Positions 38,610 to 49,411 are shown, numbered from the stretch's first letter. The stretch is DNA of 64,000 bases from Acinetobacter sp. SAAs474 (GCF_032823475.1 NZ_CP127915.1:1674001-1738000), one strand, 5' to 3'. A program made the numbers and translations. Notes: generated by a model not told the origin, from the sequence alone.

Positions 38610-39197
38610 ATGAACACAGAAAACCTTCCTAAAGCAGGAATAAAACTTGCAAAAATTTTGTTGGGAAGTGCTGTTTTAGTGGGTTTGGGGGCTGTGACCT
38701 TGGCTTATGCGCAAACCAAGCCACTCAATACCGTCATTCAAGTCGATTTAAATCGCTATTTAGGCACATGGTATGAGATTGCACGTAAGCCATTATCTTT
38801 TCAAAATAAATGTGATCGTAATGTTTCCGCACAATATAGCCTTAATGAGCAGGGAAATATTCGTGTAGATAATCGCTGTTATGGTAAAGACAATCAGCTT
38901 TATCAGTCGATTGGCGAGGCATATGTGCAAAATCCACCTGATAATAGTCAGCTAAAAGTCAGTTTTTTACCTCAAGCTATTCGATGGTTACCTGTTGGAC
39001 GAGGTGATTATTGGATTCTTAAACTGGATGATGATTATCAAACTGTACTGGTAGGAGAGCCACGTCGTAAATATATGTGGATATTGTCACGTACACCACA
39101 GCTTGAGCAAAGTCGCTTGCAACAATATTTAGATTATGCCAAATCTGTAGGCTATAATTTAGATGATGTCATTTATACTCAGCATACGCAAAAATAA
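38610..39197 (+). CDS. blc: Lipocalin (Blc-like), membrane-anchored form
   Basis: The lipocalin core starts YLGTWYEIARKPLSFQNKCDRNVSAQYSL, the signature GxW of the family, and continues through VSFLPQAIRW and DYWILKLDDDY to the conserved LSRTPQL. A hydrophobic segment (about residues 15-34, ILLGSAVLVGLGAVTLAYAQ) precedes it; no lipobox Cys is there, so it is either cleaved to the periplasm or remains anchored. E. coli Blc is a lipoprotein, so this differs. It should bind fatty acids or lysophospholipids in envelope stress. Confidence 0.85.
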   Translation: MNTENLPKAGIKLAKILLGSAVLVGLGAVTLAYAQTKPLNTVIQVDLNRYLGTWYEIARKPLSFQNKCDRNVSAQYSLNEQGNIRVDNRCYGKDNQLYQSIGEAYVQNPPDNSQLKVSFLPQAIRWLPVGRGDYWILKLDDDYQTVLVGEPRRKYMWILSRTPQLEQSRLQQYLDYAKSVGYNLDDVIYTQHTQK

Positions 39198-39223
39198 TCA
39201 TAAGATGATCGGGTGAACATATC

Positions 39224-39254
39224 AAAAGGGAGTTTGGTATGTTACTCTTTTATT
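39224..39254 (+). terminator. Probable terminator of the lipocalin gene
   Basis: AAAAGGGAGT (39224-39233) pairs with ACTCTTTT (39244-39251) with one or two bulged G and a 10-base loop, ending in TTTTATT. It lies 26 bases past the stop. Confidence 0.6.
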
Positions 39255-39631
39255 CGGCAGGTATTCTTTTGCGTCGTTGAAATTATCGACCAAAATGCGC
39301 CGTATACATACCTAAGTAACTGCTGTATTCAGCCCGGCTAAAGTCAGCTTTTGTTGTGCTTATTTGCTGTGCTTAGCGGGTGGTCTTTTCTCCCTGATCT
39401 TAGCTTCAATCTATTCAGTTAGCTGTGTTTATTAATGTTACTCGACTTGATATCGTTGCTGTGACTTTATCCATAGATCGAGATGAATGTAAATGACCGA
39501 TGTCTTATATCGGGTTTAAATACAGATGAAAAGATTGATGGGTGAGCGATATTTTAAGTTACCCCTATGAGCCTAAACAGATCAGTCATTTATTACTTTA
39601 GCATAAAGATATTCAGAATTTGAGGTGAGCG
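39255..39631. other. Intergenic region ahead of the RarD-like gene
   Basis: About 377 bases with no supported gene. A small stem (GGGTGA/TTACCC near 39540-39566) is weak. GAGGTGAGCG directly before 39632 is the ribosome binding site of the transporter. Confidence 0.4.
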
Positions 39632-40561
39632 ATGTATCAAGGCGTCGTGATGTCGATATTGGCGTCGGTTACTTTTGGGGCATTGTATTTTTTTACACAA
39701 TTTTTAAAACCACTGAATAGCGAAGAAATATTTGCTTGGCGTATGTTGGCCACATTGCCATTTCTTAGCTTATTTATGTGGTGGTCTGGCGATTTTAAAT
39801 ATATCCAACATATTTTTAAACGCGTATTGAAAAAGCCAAGTTTATTGATTTGGTTATTGATTAGTTCATTTTTATGTACCACACAATTATGGTTGTTTTT
39901 GTGGGGGCCGGTGAATGGTCGCGGGTTATCCGTTTCTTTAGGATATTTCTTATTGCCTTTAGTGATGGTCTTAATTGGCTGTGTTTTATATCGAGAAAAG
40001 TTGTCACGCTTGCAACTTTGTGCTGTATTACTTGCTGTAATTGGAGTGGCACATGAAATTTGGCGTATCGGAGGGATTGCATGGGAAACAGTCTATGTGG
40101 CATTGGCTTATCCGCTCTATTTCTTTTTACGCCGTGCATTTAAAACAGATCATCTGGGAGGATTTTGGTGGGATTTACTGTTAGTAATTCCTGTTTCGAT
40201 CTATCTGGCGTTTTATTATAGTGACAGCATCATGCTGATTAATGCATTTCCTTATTTGCTACTTTCGATTATGGGGCTAGGGTTCTTAAGTGCATTAGGT
40301 TTGGGCAGTTATATTATTGCCAGCCGTTTACTTCCTTTTGTATTGTTTGGTTTATTAAGCTATTTAGAACCTGTATTGCTGGTTTTGGCTTCTTTAATGA
40401 TGGGTGAACGAGTAAATCCAGATGAGTGGTTAACCTATATTCCAATTTGGTGTGCAGTATTGCTATTAATTGTTGAAGGTGCCTTGCATTTATTGCAACA
40501 GCGTCGTCGTCGTGAAGACTTAAAATTAAATATCGATCATACACCTGTAGAGCCATCATAA
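39632..40561 (+). CDS. rarD: RarD-type EamA family transporter
   Basis: 309 residues with about ten hydrophobic segments in the DMT/EamA layout. The N-terminal MYQGVVMSILASVTFGALYFFTQFLKP is characteristic of the RarD subgroup, and the two EamA repeats are visible with a LxYLEPVLLVLAS motif in the second. It is an inner-membrane carrier of unknown substrate, named for the chloramphenicol-sensitivity RarD family. A basic cytoplasmic tail (QRRRREDLK) ends the protein. It stands alone. Confidence 0.78.
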   Translation: MYQGVVMSILASVTFGALYFFTQFLKPLNSEEIFAWRMLATLPFLSLFMWWSGDFKYIQHIFKRVLKKPSLLIWLLISSFLCTTQLWLFLWGPVNGRGLSVSLGYFLLPLVMVLIGCVLYREKLSRLQLCAVLLAVIGVAHEIWRIGGIAWETVYVALAYPLYFFLRRAFKTDHLGGFWWDLLLVIPVSIYLAFYYSDSIMLINAFPYLLLSIMGLGFLSALGLGSYIIASRLLPFVLFGLLSYLEPVLLVLASLMMGERVNPDEWLTYIPIWCAVLLLIVEGALHLLQQRRRREDLKLNIDHTPVEPS

Positions 40562-40926
40562 TTTGATCCATCGCGTACTATACGGACGTAGGGTATATTA
40601 GGCTTTAATCGCTGATGTATTGTGCATATTAGATGGCATGATTTCTTGCCGTCCGGCCTAGTTTGCAATGGCATTGCTTTTTGATGCCAACAAATGACTG
40701 TTAATGTTTGTTTTTGATGTGGATGGTTACTGCAATATCTATCATTGTGGCATAAGTATAGATGGAGTAGTGAGATAGTTTACTGAAAATAAGACTTTAA
40801 CAAGGAAATAAGTAGTAAAAAAGGCGAATAGATATCAGCTTTTGATTCATTCTTTGGCTTAATTCCATTACAATTGTTAGGTATTTAAATTTATGCCTAG
40901 ATATACATTAATTAGAGGACGTATCT
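40562..40926. other. Leader region of gap
   Basis: 365 bases with no supported gene. A TTGGCT...TAGGTAT pair near 40854-40885 is a possible promoter. The ribosome binding site AGAGGAC lies 6 bases before the GTG start of gap. Confidence 0.4.
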
Positions 40927-42384
40927 GTGAGCAAAGAAACTATTATCGCCCTACATGCCGAGCACCAAGGTCGTTGGAAAAACCGTGAAGATATTGCGGA
41001 AAAAATGATTGTACTGATTGGTCAGCTTTATCGTGAAAAAAATATTGTAGTGTCAGTGTTCGGTCGTTCTTTGGTTAGCCGTTCTGTAATCCAAATTTTA
41101 AAAGCACATCGCCGTACTCGTGTGATGGATGTCGAACTTTCAGTGGTCAATACTTTCCCAATACTTGAAGCATTAGCGAAAGTCGATAATATTGGCACGG
41201 CTGAAATTGATTTAGGTAAACTGGCTGTTGAGTTTGCAGCACAAGGCGGTGATGTCGATACTTTCGTTACGCACGCTGTACAGTCTTTACAAGGCAATGC
41301 AACGACCGTTGAACCTAAAGATGTCGTACTGTATGGTTTTGGACGTATTGGACGTATTTTAGCACGTTTGATTATTGGTCAATCAGGGCTAGGTCGTGGT
41401 TTAAATCTAAAAGCAATTGTGGTACGTAAATCTTCTGATGGTGATCTAGAAAAACGTGCATCTTTATTGCGTCGTGATTCTATTCATGGACCGTTTGCAG
41501 GGACGATTTCTGTTGATGAAGAAAATGAAGCGATTATTGCGAATGGTCAATTCATTAAAGTGATTTATGCATCAAATCCATCTGAAATTAACTATACTGA
41601 TTATGGTATTGATAATGCTTTGATTATTGATAACACGGGTAAGTGGCGTGATGCAGAAGGTTTATCACAACATCTACAATGTCCAGGTGCTGCACGTGTT
41701 ATTTTGACGGCACCAGGTAAAGGTGAAATGAAAAACGTGGTCTTTGGTGTCAACCAAGCAGATATTCTTGATGAAGATCGTATTATTTCTGCTGCAAGTT
41801 GTACCACCAATGCAATTACACCTACACTAAAAGTATTGGATGATAAATATAAAGTCGTGAATGGTCATGTGGAAACAGTTCACTCATTTACCAATGACCA
41901 AAACTTAATTGATAACTATCATAAAGCAGATCGCCGTGGTCGTGCAGCAACATTAAACATGGTAATTACGGAAACAGGTGCGGCTAAAGCAGTGGCTAAA
42001 GCATTACCGGCACTGAAAGGAAAATTAACAGGTAACTCTGTACGTGTTCCTACACCAAACGTATCGCTTGCAATTTTGAATCTAACTTTAGATAAAGAAG
42101 TTGATCGTGATGAAGTGAATGAATATATTCGTCAAATCTCAATCAATTCAAAATTACAAGGTCAAATTGGTTATACCAATTCGACTGAAGTCGTATCAAG
42201 TGACTTTATTGGTTCACGTACAGCAGGCGTTTTTGATGCTCAGGCAACAATTACATCAGGTAATCGTTTAACTGCTTATGTTTGGTACGATAATGAAGTG
42301 GGTTATAGCTGCCAAGTATTACGTATTGCAGAGCAGATGGGTGGTGTAAGCTATCCTAAAATCCCTGCTGAAAAAAATGCATAA
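40927..42384 (+). CDS. gap: Glyceraldehyde-3-phosphate dehydrogenase, long form
   Basis: The catalytic Cys lies in SAASCTTNAITP and the NAD-binding start in VVLYGFGRIGRILARL. An N-terminal extension of about 130 residues precedes the Rossmann fold, so the protein is 485 residues instead of about 335. This long form occurs in Acinetobacter, Pseudomonas and relatives. The start is GTG with a good AGAGGAC site. The extension (MSKETIIALHAEHQGRW...) is helical and its role is not clear to me. A strong terminator follows. Confidence 0.92.
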   Translation: MSKETIIALHAEHQGRWKNREDIAEKMIVLIGQLYREKNIVVSVFGRSLVSRSVIQILKAHRRTRVMDVELSVVNTFPILEALAKVDNIGTAEIDLGKLAVEFAAQGGDVDTFVTHAVQSLQGNATTVEPKDVVLYGFGRIGRILARLIIGQSGLGRGLNLKAIVVRKSSDGDLEKRASLLRRDSIHGPFAGTISVDEENEAIIANGQFIKVIYASNPSEINYTDYGIDNALIIDNTGKWRDAEGLSQHLQCPGAARVILTAPGKGEMKNVVFGVNQADILDEDRIISAASCTTNAITPTLKVLDDKYKVVNGHVETVHSFTNDQNLIDNYHKADRRGRAATLNMVITETGAAKAVAKALPALKGKLTGNSVRVPTPNVSLAILNLTLDKEVDRDEVNEYIRQISINSKLQGQIGYTNSTEVVSSDFIGSRTAGVFDAQATITSGNRLTAYVWYDNEVGYSCQVLRIAEQMGGVSYPKIPAEKNA

Positions 42385-42443
42385 TACAATTTTGTCATGA
42401 AATGATGTGATGAGATTTAATTAAAAAAATATCATACATCGAT

Positions 42444-42475
42444 AAAATAGTCCCAACTTTGTTTGGGACTATTTT
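42444..42475 (+). terminator. Terminator of gap
   Basis: AAAATAGTCCCAA (42444-42456) pairs with TTGGGACTATTTT (42463-42475) around a 6-base loop, followed by ATTTG. The remaining bases to 42703 hold no supported gene. Confidence 0.9.
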
Positions 42476-42703
42476 ATTTGTGTCGTAGCGTAATATGCAA
42501 AACAATAGATGAGGTATAATTTAAATCATAAAAGATATTGGCTCGATCCTTGGTCAGAGATATTTGATCCTTTATTTTCATGCTGGTATACACAATAAAA
42601 GCTAGATATGACATTGAGTGATAAACATAATAATACTTGGAAATACTTGACGAAATATTGATCTACAGCTTTTAATTTAGCATAAATAAAAAAATGAGCG
42701 TAC

Positions 42704-45268
42704 ATGATAATGACATCACAAAAACAAGTATCTAATCAAGTTGATAAAAATCAGTCTATCTCATTAGCTGCTGTCGATCCTGTCTGTGGAATGATTGTTA
42801 AAGATCCAGTTATGTATGAAATTGACTATGCTCATCAGCATTATGCTTTCTGCAGTGAAGGATGTAGAACAAAATTCTTAGCTCATCCCGAGCAATATCA
42901 AATTACTGATTTAGATGAAGTCTCTGAAATAAGTGGTCATCAATCATGTTGTAATCAAGTACATGATCAACAGCAGAATGAACCAAAAGTTATTGAATCA
43001 GTTCAAGCCACTGATCCTGTGTGTGGGATGGTGATTGATCAAAGCACTCGTTTTACAACCAGCGATCAGTATCAGCACTATTATTTTTGTAGCGCATCGT
43101 GTTTAGAAAAATTCAAAGCAGATCCAGCACGTTATGCTATACCTATTCAGCAAAGACTTGTTCCAGAAGGCGCTGCTGAGCTAGATTATACTTGCCCAAT
43201 GGATCCTGAAATTATCCAAAAGGGACCGGGAGTTTGTCCAATTTGTGGAATGGCATTAGAGCCAATGCAGCCGACATTAAATGATCATCCTAACCCTGAG
43301 TTGGTTGATTTTAGTCATCGTTTTTGGAGAACCTTGCCTTTTACGGTCATCGTTTTTATTTTGGCCATGACGTCACATATGTATGCAGTTATTCCACAGC
43401 ATATTCAACCTTGGATTGAGTTGATTCTCTCACTTCCTGTGGTGATATGGGCCGGAAAACCAATTTTACAACGCTGCTTTATTTCTTATAAAACATTTAA
43501 ATTGAATATGTGGAGTTTGATTGGTGTTGGAGTTCTGGCTGCATTTTTATACAGTATTGTTGCGACTTTGTTTCCAACCTTCATTCCGATACAGGCCAAA
43601 ACTGCGCATGGCGTTGCGGTGTATTTTGAAGCAGCGTGTATGATTGTTTCCTTAAGTTTACTGGGACAGATGATGGAGCTTAAAGCCAGATCTAAAACAG
43701 CCGACTCATTAAAATCATTATTAAAGTTACAACCGACAACCGCTACGTTATTACGAGCAGGTCAACCTGTTGAAGTGGATATTGCCGTGATTCAAAAAGG
43801 TGATATTTTGCAGATTGCATCTGGTGAACAAATTCCGCTTGATGGGATTGTGCGTGAAGGCACAACCTATGTCGATGAAGCCATGATGACAGGAGAACCT
43901 GTACCTGTTAAAAAGCAGCAAGGAGATACTGTTATTGGCGGTACAATTAATCAGCAGGGTAGTATTCGAATTGAAACCACTGCAGTCGGAACACATACCA
44001 CGTTGGCGAAAATGATTCAGACTGTAGCAGAGGCACAGCGTTCTAAAGCTCCCTTACAACGTCTAGCAGATCGTGTTGCTCAATATTTTGTGGTGATTGT
44101 CTTGTTGGTGAGTATATTAACCTTTGCATTATGGATACTTTTAGCACAGGCACCATTTAATTTGGCCTTGATGTGTGCAGTATCTGTATTGATTGTTGCT
44201 TGTCCATGCGCATTGGGTTTGGCGACACCAATGTCGGTGATGGCGACAACTGGACGTGCTGCACAAAGAGGGGTGCTGTTTAAAGATGCACAATCTATTG
44301 AAACACTGAGTAAGGCAACGACCTTAATTATTGATAAAACAGGAACCTTAACGGAAGGTAAGCCCAGTTTAAATGAAATTAAAGTGCTTGTTCCTCAAAT
44401 TGATCAAAAGCAAATCGAACTTTGGATTGCATCTTTAGAGCAATTTTCTACCCATCCAATTGCGCAAACGCTAGCAAAAATTATTCCGGCACAACACTAT
44501 GTTAAAGTTGATCATTTTGAAGACATGACTGGATTTGGTGTCAAGGGTGAAATTGAGGGGATTACGGTATATGTGGGTAGTCAAAAACTACTTGAACAGC
44601 TCGGTATTGTGTTAGCAGAAGATCAACAGTTACATATCAATATTCTGCGCCAACGTGGTGAGGTCATCAGCTTTTTGGCCACAAGTAATGAGGTTTTGGC
44701 GTATATTTCTATACATGATGCAATTAAATACAATACCTGTCAGGTTATTGATTTATTAATGGCTGATGGTATTGAGGTGATTATGGCCTCTGGTGATCAT
44801 GAACAAAATGCCAAATTGGTTGCGCAAGAAGTTGGTATTGAGCATGTTTATGCCAATTGTAATCCACAAGATAAATTAGAACTTGTTAAAAAATATCAAG
44901 CACAAGGCAAAGTGGTTGTAATGGCAGGTGATGGTATTAATGATGCACCTGCATTGGCTCAGGCAGATATCGGTATTGCAATGGGGAATGGAACAGATAT
45001 TGCCAAGCAAACAGCCCAAGTTACCTTAGTGAAAGGCGATGTTCGAGGAATTGCCGATGCAATTCATATGGCAAAATTAGGTGTGCGTAATATGAAGCAA
45101 AATTTGGCTTTTTCTTTTGTATATAACGGACTGGGCGTACCTGTTGCGGCAGGAATTTTTTACCCATTTATAGGATTGCTTTTAACGCCTATGTTTGCAG
45201 CAGTTGCTATGTCACTTAGTTCACTGTCTGTAGTGCTTAATGCCTTAAGATTACAAAAAATGAAGTAA
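42704..45268 (+). CDS. copA: Copper P1B-type ATPase with YHS domains
   Basis: Two YHS-type domains (DPVCGM at about 25-30 and 104-109) and one heavy-metal-binding segment (YTCPMDPEIIQKGPGVCPICGM, about 162-184) precede a P-type ATPase core. The core has the CPC motif in VACPCALGLATPM, phospho-Asp D544 in IDKTGTLTEG, and GDGINDAPALAQADIGIAMG. YN and MSLSS in the last helices match Cu(I) exporters. There is no HMA domain, so the YHS pair may act as the metal-entry module. It pumps copper out of the cytoplasm. No CueR-type regulator is adjacent. ATG at 42704 or 42710. Confidence 0.9.
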   Translation: MIMTSQKQVSNQVDKNQSISLAAVDPVCGMIVKDPVMYEIDYAHQHYAFCSEGCRTKFLAHPEQYQITDLDEVSEISGHQSCCNQVHDQQQNEPKVIESVQATDPVCGMVIDQSTRFTTSDQYQHYYFCSASCLEKFKADPARYAIPIQQRLVPEGAAELDYTCPMDPEIIQKGPGVCPICGMALEPMQPTLNDHPNPELVDFSHRFWRTLPFTVIVFILAMTSHMYAVIPQHIQPWIELILSLPVVIWAGKPILQRCFISYKTFKLNMWSLIGVGVLAAFLYSIVATLFPTFIPIQAKTAHGVAVYFEAACMIVSLSLLGQMMELKARSKTADSLKSLLKLQPTTATLLRAGQPVEVDIAVIQKGDILQIASGEQIPLDGIVREGTTYVDEAMMTGEPVPVKKQQGDTVIGGTINQQGSIRIETTAVGTHTTLAKMIQTVAEAQRSKAPLQRLADRVAQYFVVIVLLVSILTFALWILLAQAPFNLALMCAVSVLIVACPCALGLATPMSVMATTGRAAQRGVLFKDAQSIETLSKATTLIIDKTGTLTEGKPSLNEIKVLVPQIDQKQIELWIASLEQFSTHPIAQTLAKIIPAQHYVKVDHFEDMTGFGVKGEIEGITVYVGSQKLLEQLGIVLAEDQQLHINILRQRGEVISFLATSNEVLAYISIHDAIKYNTCQVIDLLMADGIEVIMASGDHEQNAKLVAQEVGIEHVYANCNPQDKLELVKKYQAQGKVVVMAGDGINDAPALAQADIGIAMGNGTDIAKQTAQVTLVKGDVRGIADAIHMAKLGVRNMKQNLAFSFVYNGLGVPVAAGIFYPFIGLLLTPMFAAVAMSLSSLSVVLNALRLQKMK

Positions 45269-45446
45269 CGGGTGGATATTTGATCTGTGATTACGATCAT
45301 CTTGATTGAATTGGTGGTATTGCATCCCAGATGAGCGTCTCATTTTGCTCTTTATCTGGATGAAAATGAGAGCTTGATGCCTGAGTTAATATGAAGTAAA
45401 GCTGCCAAGATCCAGTCTGTAGAGCTTGGCAACATGATGGGACATA

Positions 45447-46685
45447 TCATGTAGATATATTTGGATATGTGGTATTTTTAAATATGGTTAAGGCATCAAT
45501 TCTCTTTTGAATCAGCATTTCACCAATTTCATGACCTTTGATCTCTGGTGCCAGATCTTGTACTTTAATCTGACGTACAATGTGCATGGCATCTAAAAGA
45601 TATTGTGCTTGAGGATAAGGGCGGTCTTCTAAACCGAGTCGACCTTTAGCATCACACTCACATGCTTGAACAAATGCAATCACCCTTTCTGGTCGCCTTA
45701 ATACATCTAGACGTTGTAGTAATCGCCATAGAGTACCTGGTTTTAAGCTTAATGCCTGATGACATTTTAAATGTTCTTTACATACAGTAAGTGCCAATTG
45801 TTTAGTGCTGCTGGGTACTTTTAAGCGATCACAGATTTGTGTTACAGGTACAATGCCGCGCTCTTCATGCATAATATGCCGAGGGAGTTCGTGGCTTGGC
45901 GTAAGTGCTTTACCTAAATCATGCACCAGCACTGCAAAGCGTACATCAAGAGAATAATTTGCCCGACAAGCCTGTTGTAAGGACATCATGCTATGGATGC
46001 CACAGTCGATTTCGGGATGGTATTCTGGCCGCTGTGGAATACCATATAATGCATCAATTTCTGGAAATAAGACTTTAAGCGCGCCACATGAACGTAGCAC
46101 AGCAAAATATTCATCGGCATGATTTTCCATTAATGCGCGTGAAGTTTCTTTCCAGACTCGTTCAGGTGTTAATGCATGAAGTTCACCTGATTGTGTTAAA
46201 TCTTGCATTAAGGTGAGTGTTTCATCTGCAATACGAAAGCCCAGTGTTTTATAACGTGCAGCAAAACGTGCGATACGCAAAACACGTAAAGGATCTTCAA
46301 TGAATGCTGTTGAAACATGACGTAAAATTTTATGTTCTAAGTCGTGTTGACCACCATAAGGATCATAAATATGACCGTGTTCGTCCATTGCTATAGCATT
46401 AATGGTTAAATCACGACGGATAAGATCTTCTTCAAGCGTGACTTTGCTGTCGGTATAAAATTCAAAACCGTGATAGCCTTGTCCTGACTTGCGTTCCGTA
46501 CGTGCAAGCGCATACTCATCTTTAGTTTCCGGATGTAAAAAAACAGGAAAATCCTTCCCTACGGGTTGAAACCCTAAGGCTAAAAGTTGATCTGGCATCG
46601 CGCCAACAACAACGTAATCTTTTTCGTGATAGGGGTAACCAAGTAAATGATCCCGAACAGCACCGCCTACTAAATAAACTTGCAT
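45447..46685 (-). CDS. cca: Multifunctional CCA-adding tRNA nucleotidyltransferase
   Basis: The start at 46685 (MQVYLVGGAVRDHLLG) gives 412 residues, the same as E. coli Cca; an earlier in-frame start at 46745 runs back through the hairpin leader. The head domain carries GGAVRD and the DEYALAR acidic motif. The HD domain LVHDLGKALTP gives phosphohydrolase activity. It adds or repairs the CCA end of tRNAs. Its ribosome binding site (AGAGG) lies inside the hairpin at 46686-46736. maeB is upstream on the same strand. Confidence 0.93.
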   Translation of the reverse strand: MQVYLVGGAVRDHLLGYPYHEKDYVVVGAMPDQLLALGFQPVGKDFPVFLHPETKDEYALARTERKSGQGYHGFEFYTDSKVTLEEDLIRRDLTINAIAMDEHGHIYDPYGGQHDLEHKILRHVSTAFIEDPLRVLRIARFAARYKTLGFRIADETLTLMQDLTQSGELHALTPERVWKETSRALMENHADEYFAVLRSCGALKVLFPEIDALYGIPQRPEYHPEIDCGIHSMMSLQQACRANYSLDVRFAVLVHDLGKALTPSHELPRHIMHEERGIVPVTQICDRLKVPSSTKQLALTVCKEHLKCHQALSLKPGTLWRLLQRLDVLRRPERVIAFVQACECDAKGRLGLEDRPYPQAQYLLDAMHIVRQIKVQDLAPEIKGHEIGEMLIQKRIDALTIFKNTTYPNIST

Positions 46686-46736
46686 GAAAAAACCTCTATT
46701 CTTATTGTCATCATGCAACAGAATAGAGGTTTTCTC
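46686..46736 (-). promoter_or_regulatory. Terminator-like hairpin burying the cca ribosome binding site
   Basis: Between maeB and cca, 46721-46736 pairs with 46686-46701 over 16 bases (one G-U as minus-strand RNA) with a 19-base loop. The 3' arm contains AGAGG, the only good ribosome binding site of cca, and ends in six T then C directly at the ATG. It looks like a terminator for maeB and also hides the start of cca. Position and pairing are seen; regulatory use is inference. Confidence 0.75.
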
Positions 46737-46765
46737 AAGTCTCAAAATATAGAGATATCACTTCA

Positions 46766-49045
46766 TTACAAAGATTCTTTCTCGTATTCTTGAATTTCAG
46801 CAACCGTCAATGCAGTCATATTGACTAAACGACGTGTTGTTGCTGTTGGGGTTAAAATGTGTACAGGTTTTGCTGCGCCTAAAAGGATAGGGCCAATCGT
46901 CACATTGTTACCTGAAGTTGCTTTAAGTAAGTTAAATGAAATATTTGCTGCATCTAGATTTGGCATGATGAGCAGATTTGCTGAACCTTTAAAGCGTGAA
47001 TTCGGGAATGCAAAGTGGCGAATATTTTCATCCAGTGCAGCATCACCATGCATTTCACCTTCAACCTCTAGCTCAGGTGCAATCTCAGTTAAGATCTCGA
47101 ATACTTTACGCATTTTTTGAGCACTTGCATCAGTTTGATCTGAACCAAAACTAGAGTGTGATAACAATGCAACACGTGGTGTAATACCAAAGCGACGAAC
47201 TTCTTCTGCTGCCAGAATGGTCATTTCAGCCAATTGCTCAGCACTTGGATTAGTGTTGACATAGGTGTCGGCAATAAATAAGTTGCGATCTTCTAGCATC
47301 AAGGCATTTAAGGTAAAGAAGGTATTGTGACCTGCTTTTCGACCAATAATATTGCTCACAAAATCTAGATGAATATCGTAACTTGAATATGTACCACACA
47401 GCATACCATCAGCTAGACCATGTTTAACTAGCATTGCTGCAATCAAGGTAGAGCGGCGACGTGCTTCACGATGTGCATATTCAGGTGTTACCCCTTTGCG
47501 TTGCATGATCGTATAGTAGTCATCAGCAAATTGCTCATAATTTGGATTATTTTCTTGATCAATAATGGTGATATTTTCACCATGTACAAGACGTAAACCC
47601 AGTTTTTTAATGTTGGCTTCAATCACTGCAGTACGACCGACCAAGATCGGTTTTGCCAAGCCTTCATCAACCGCAATTTGTACTGCACGCAATACACGTA
47701 AATCTTCACCTTCAGCATATGCAATACGCTTAGGATCTGTTTTTGCTTGTGCAAAGATGGGCTTCATCATAAATGCTGAGTTATAGACAAACTCAGATAA
47801 GCGTTGGCGGTATGCCGAAAAATCTTGAATTGGACGTGTTGCAACACCTGAATCCATCGCGGCTTGTGCAATTGCAGGTGCAATTTCTAAGATTAAGCGT
47901 TGATCAAGTGGGCGTGGAATAAGATACTCACGACCGAATGATGCTGATTTTTCACCATAGGATGCTGCATCAGCTTCAATATGTGCCATACGTGCAATCG
48001 CATGTACACAGGCGATTTTCATGTCTTCATTAATCGTTGTTGCACCAACATCTAGTGCACCACGGAAAATATAAGGGAAACATAAGGCATTATTGACTTG
48101 GTTTGGATAATCTGAGCGACCTGTTGCCATAATCACATCATCACGAACTTGATGTGCATGCTCTGGTAAAATTTCAGGATCTGGGTTGGCTAAGGCAAAA
48201 ATGATTGGATCTTTTGCCATGACTTTAACCATTTCTGGCGTTAAGATACCTGGTGCCGATAAACCTAAGAACATATCTGCATCAGCAATCACATCTGCCA
48301 ATTGTGTTGCATTGATATCTTGAACATAACGTTTTTTAGATTCATCCAAGCCTTCACGTTGAGTCGTTAATAATCCACGTGAATCGGCAACAATAATATT
48401 TTCTTTTTTTGCACCAAGTGCACACAGTAAATCTAAACAAGATAGTGCAGCAGCGCCTGCACCTGATGCAATAATTTTGATGTCTTCAATTTTTTTGCCG
48501 TTTAATTGTAAAGCATTCAGTAATGCTGAACCGACAATAATCGAAGTACCATGTTGATCGTCATGGAACACAGGAATGTTCATGCGTTCACGAAGTTTTT
48601 TCTCAATATAAAAACACTCTGGTGCTTTAATATCTTCTAAGTTAATACCACCGAAGGTTGGCTCTAATGCTGCAACAATATCAACGATTTTATCTGGATC
48701 ATTTTCTGCGATCTCGATATCGAATACGTCAACACCTGCAAATTTTTTAAAGAGTACGCCTTTCCCTTCCATAACAGGTTTAGATGCCAATGGTCCGATA
48801 TTACCTAAACCCAATACAGCTGTACCATTACTGACGACAGCAACCAAATTACCACGTGCTGTATAGAGTGCTGCAGTCGATGGGTCGCGTTCAATTTCTA
48901 GACAAGGTGCTGCGACACCAGGTGAATAAGCAAGTGCAAGATCACGTTGGTTCACCAGTTGCTTACTTGGTGTGACGCTAATTTTTCCTGGTGTTGGGAA
49001 CTCGTGATAATAAAGTGCCTGTTGCTTTAATGATTGCTCGTCCAT
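46766..49045 (-). CDS. maeB: NADP-dependent malic enzyme with phosphotransacetylase-like domain
   Basis: The first 430 residues are a malic enzyme: [24 protein letters not shown], the NAD(P)-binding [14 protein letters not shown], and [12 protein letters not shown]. The last 330 residues are a phosphotransacetylase-like domain ([19 protein letters not shown], then [20 protein letters not shown]). 759 residues is normal for MaeB. It decarboxylates malate to pyruvate and NADPH; the C-terminal domain usually senses acetyl-CoA. It ends just before the cca leader hairpin. Confidence 0.95.
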   Translation of the reverse strand: MDEQSLKQQALYYHEFPTPGKISVTPSKQLVNQRDLALAYSPGVAAPCLEIERDPSTAALYTARGNLVAVVSNGTAVLGLGNIGPLASKPVMEGKGVLFKKFAGVDVFDIEIAENDPDKIVDIVAALEPTFGGINLEDIKAPECFYIEKKLRERMNIPVFHDDQHGTSIIVGSALLNALQLNGKKIEDIKIIASGAGAAALSCLDLLCALGAKKENIIVADSRGLLTTQREGLDESKKRYVQDINATQLADVIADADMFLGLSAPGILTPEMVKVMAKDPIIFALANPDPEILPEHAHQVRDDVIMATGRSDYPNQVNNALCFPYIFRGALDVGATTINEDMKIACVHAIARMAHIEADAASYGEKSASFGREYLIPRPLDQRLILEIAPAIAQAAMDSGVATRPIQDFSAYRQRLSEFVYNSAFMMKPIFAQAKTDPKRIAYAEGEDLRVLRAVQIAVDEGLAKPILVGRTAVIEANIKKLGLRLVHGENITIIDQENNPNYEQFADDYYTIMQRKGVTPEYAHREARRRSTLIAAMLVKHGLADGMLCGTYSSYDIHLDFVSNIIGRKAGHNTFFTLNALMLEDRNLFIADTYVNTNPSAEQLAEMTILAAEEVRRFGITPRVALLSHSSFGSDQTDASAQKMRKVFEILTEIAPELEVEGEMHGDAALDENIRHFAFPNSRFKGSANLLIMPNLDAANISFNLLKATSGNNVTIGPILLGAAKPVHILTPTATTRRLVNMTALTVAEIQEYEKESL

Positions 49046-49411
49046 CTGAATCTCTTTTGTGTCAAAAAGGAGTAAATACCATACTTCATATTGAATATAT
49101 CATTAGTTATGGCTTTATCACAGAGTGAGCAATCGTTTTTTCAGACTTATTAGATTAATTTTCTATTTTTTTATATAGATTAAATATAAAAACAATTCGT
49201 TGTGGCGTATCTATATTTTAGTGATCGTATAGGTTGAGATTTTATGGACAGTGATAGATGTCAAAATTCTGATATAAAATAAAGCTTTCACCATAATCAT
49301 ATATGCTAAAAATTGATGTCACAGTTCTGATCTACAGCATATATGGGTGGTTCATTTTTAATGAAAAATGACGCTATATTGAATGACGATAAAAAAATTA
49401 AGCCATCTAGG
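49046..49411. other. Intergenic region, maeB / gcdR-type gene
   Basis: 366 very AT-rich bases, no supported gene. It should carry the maeB promoter. An 8-base stem (TCATTTTT/AAAAATGA, 49352-49371) lies at the end of the convergent-facing regulator gene and may be a weak terminator for it. Confidence 0.4.
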
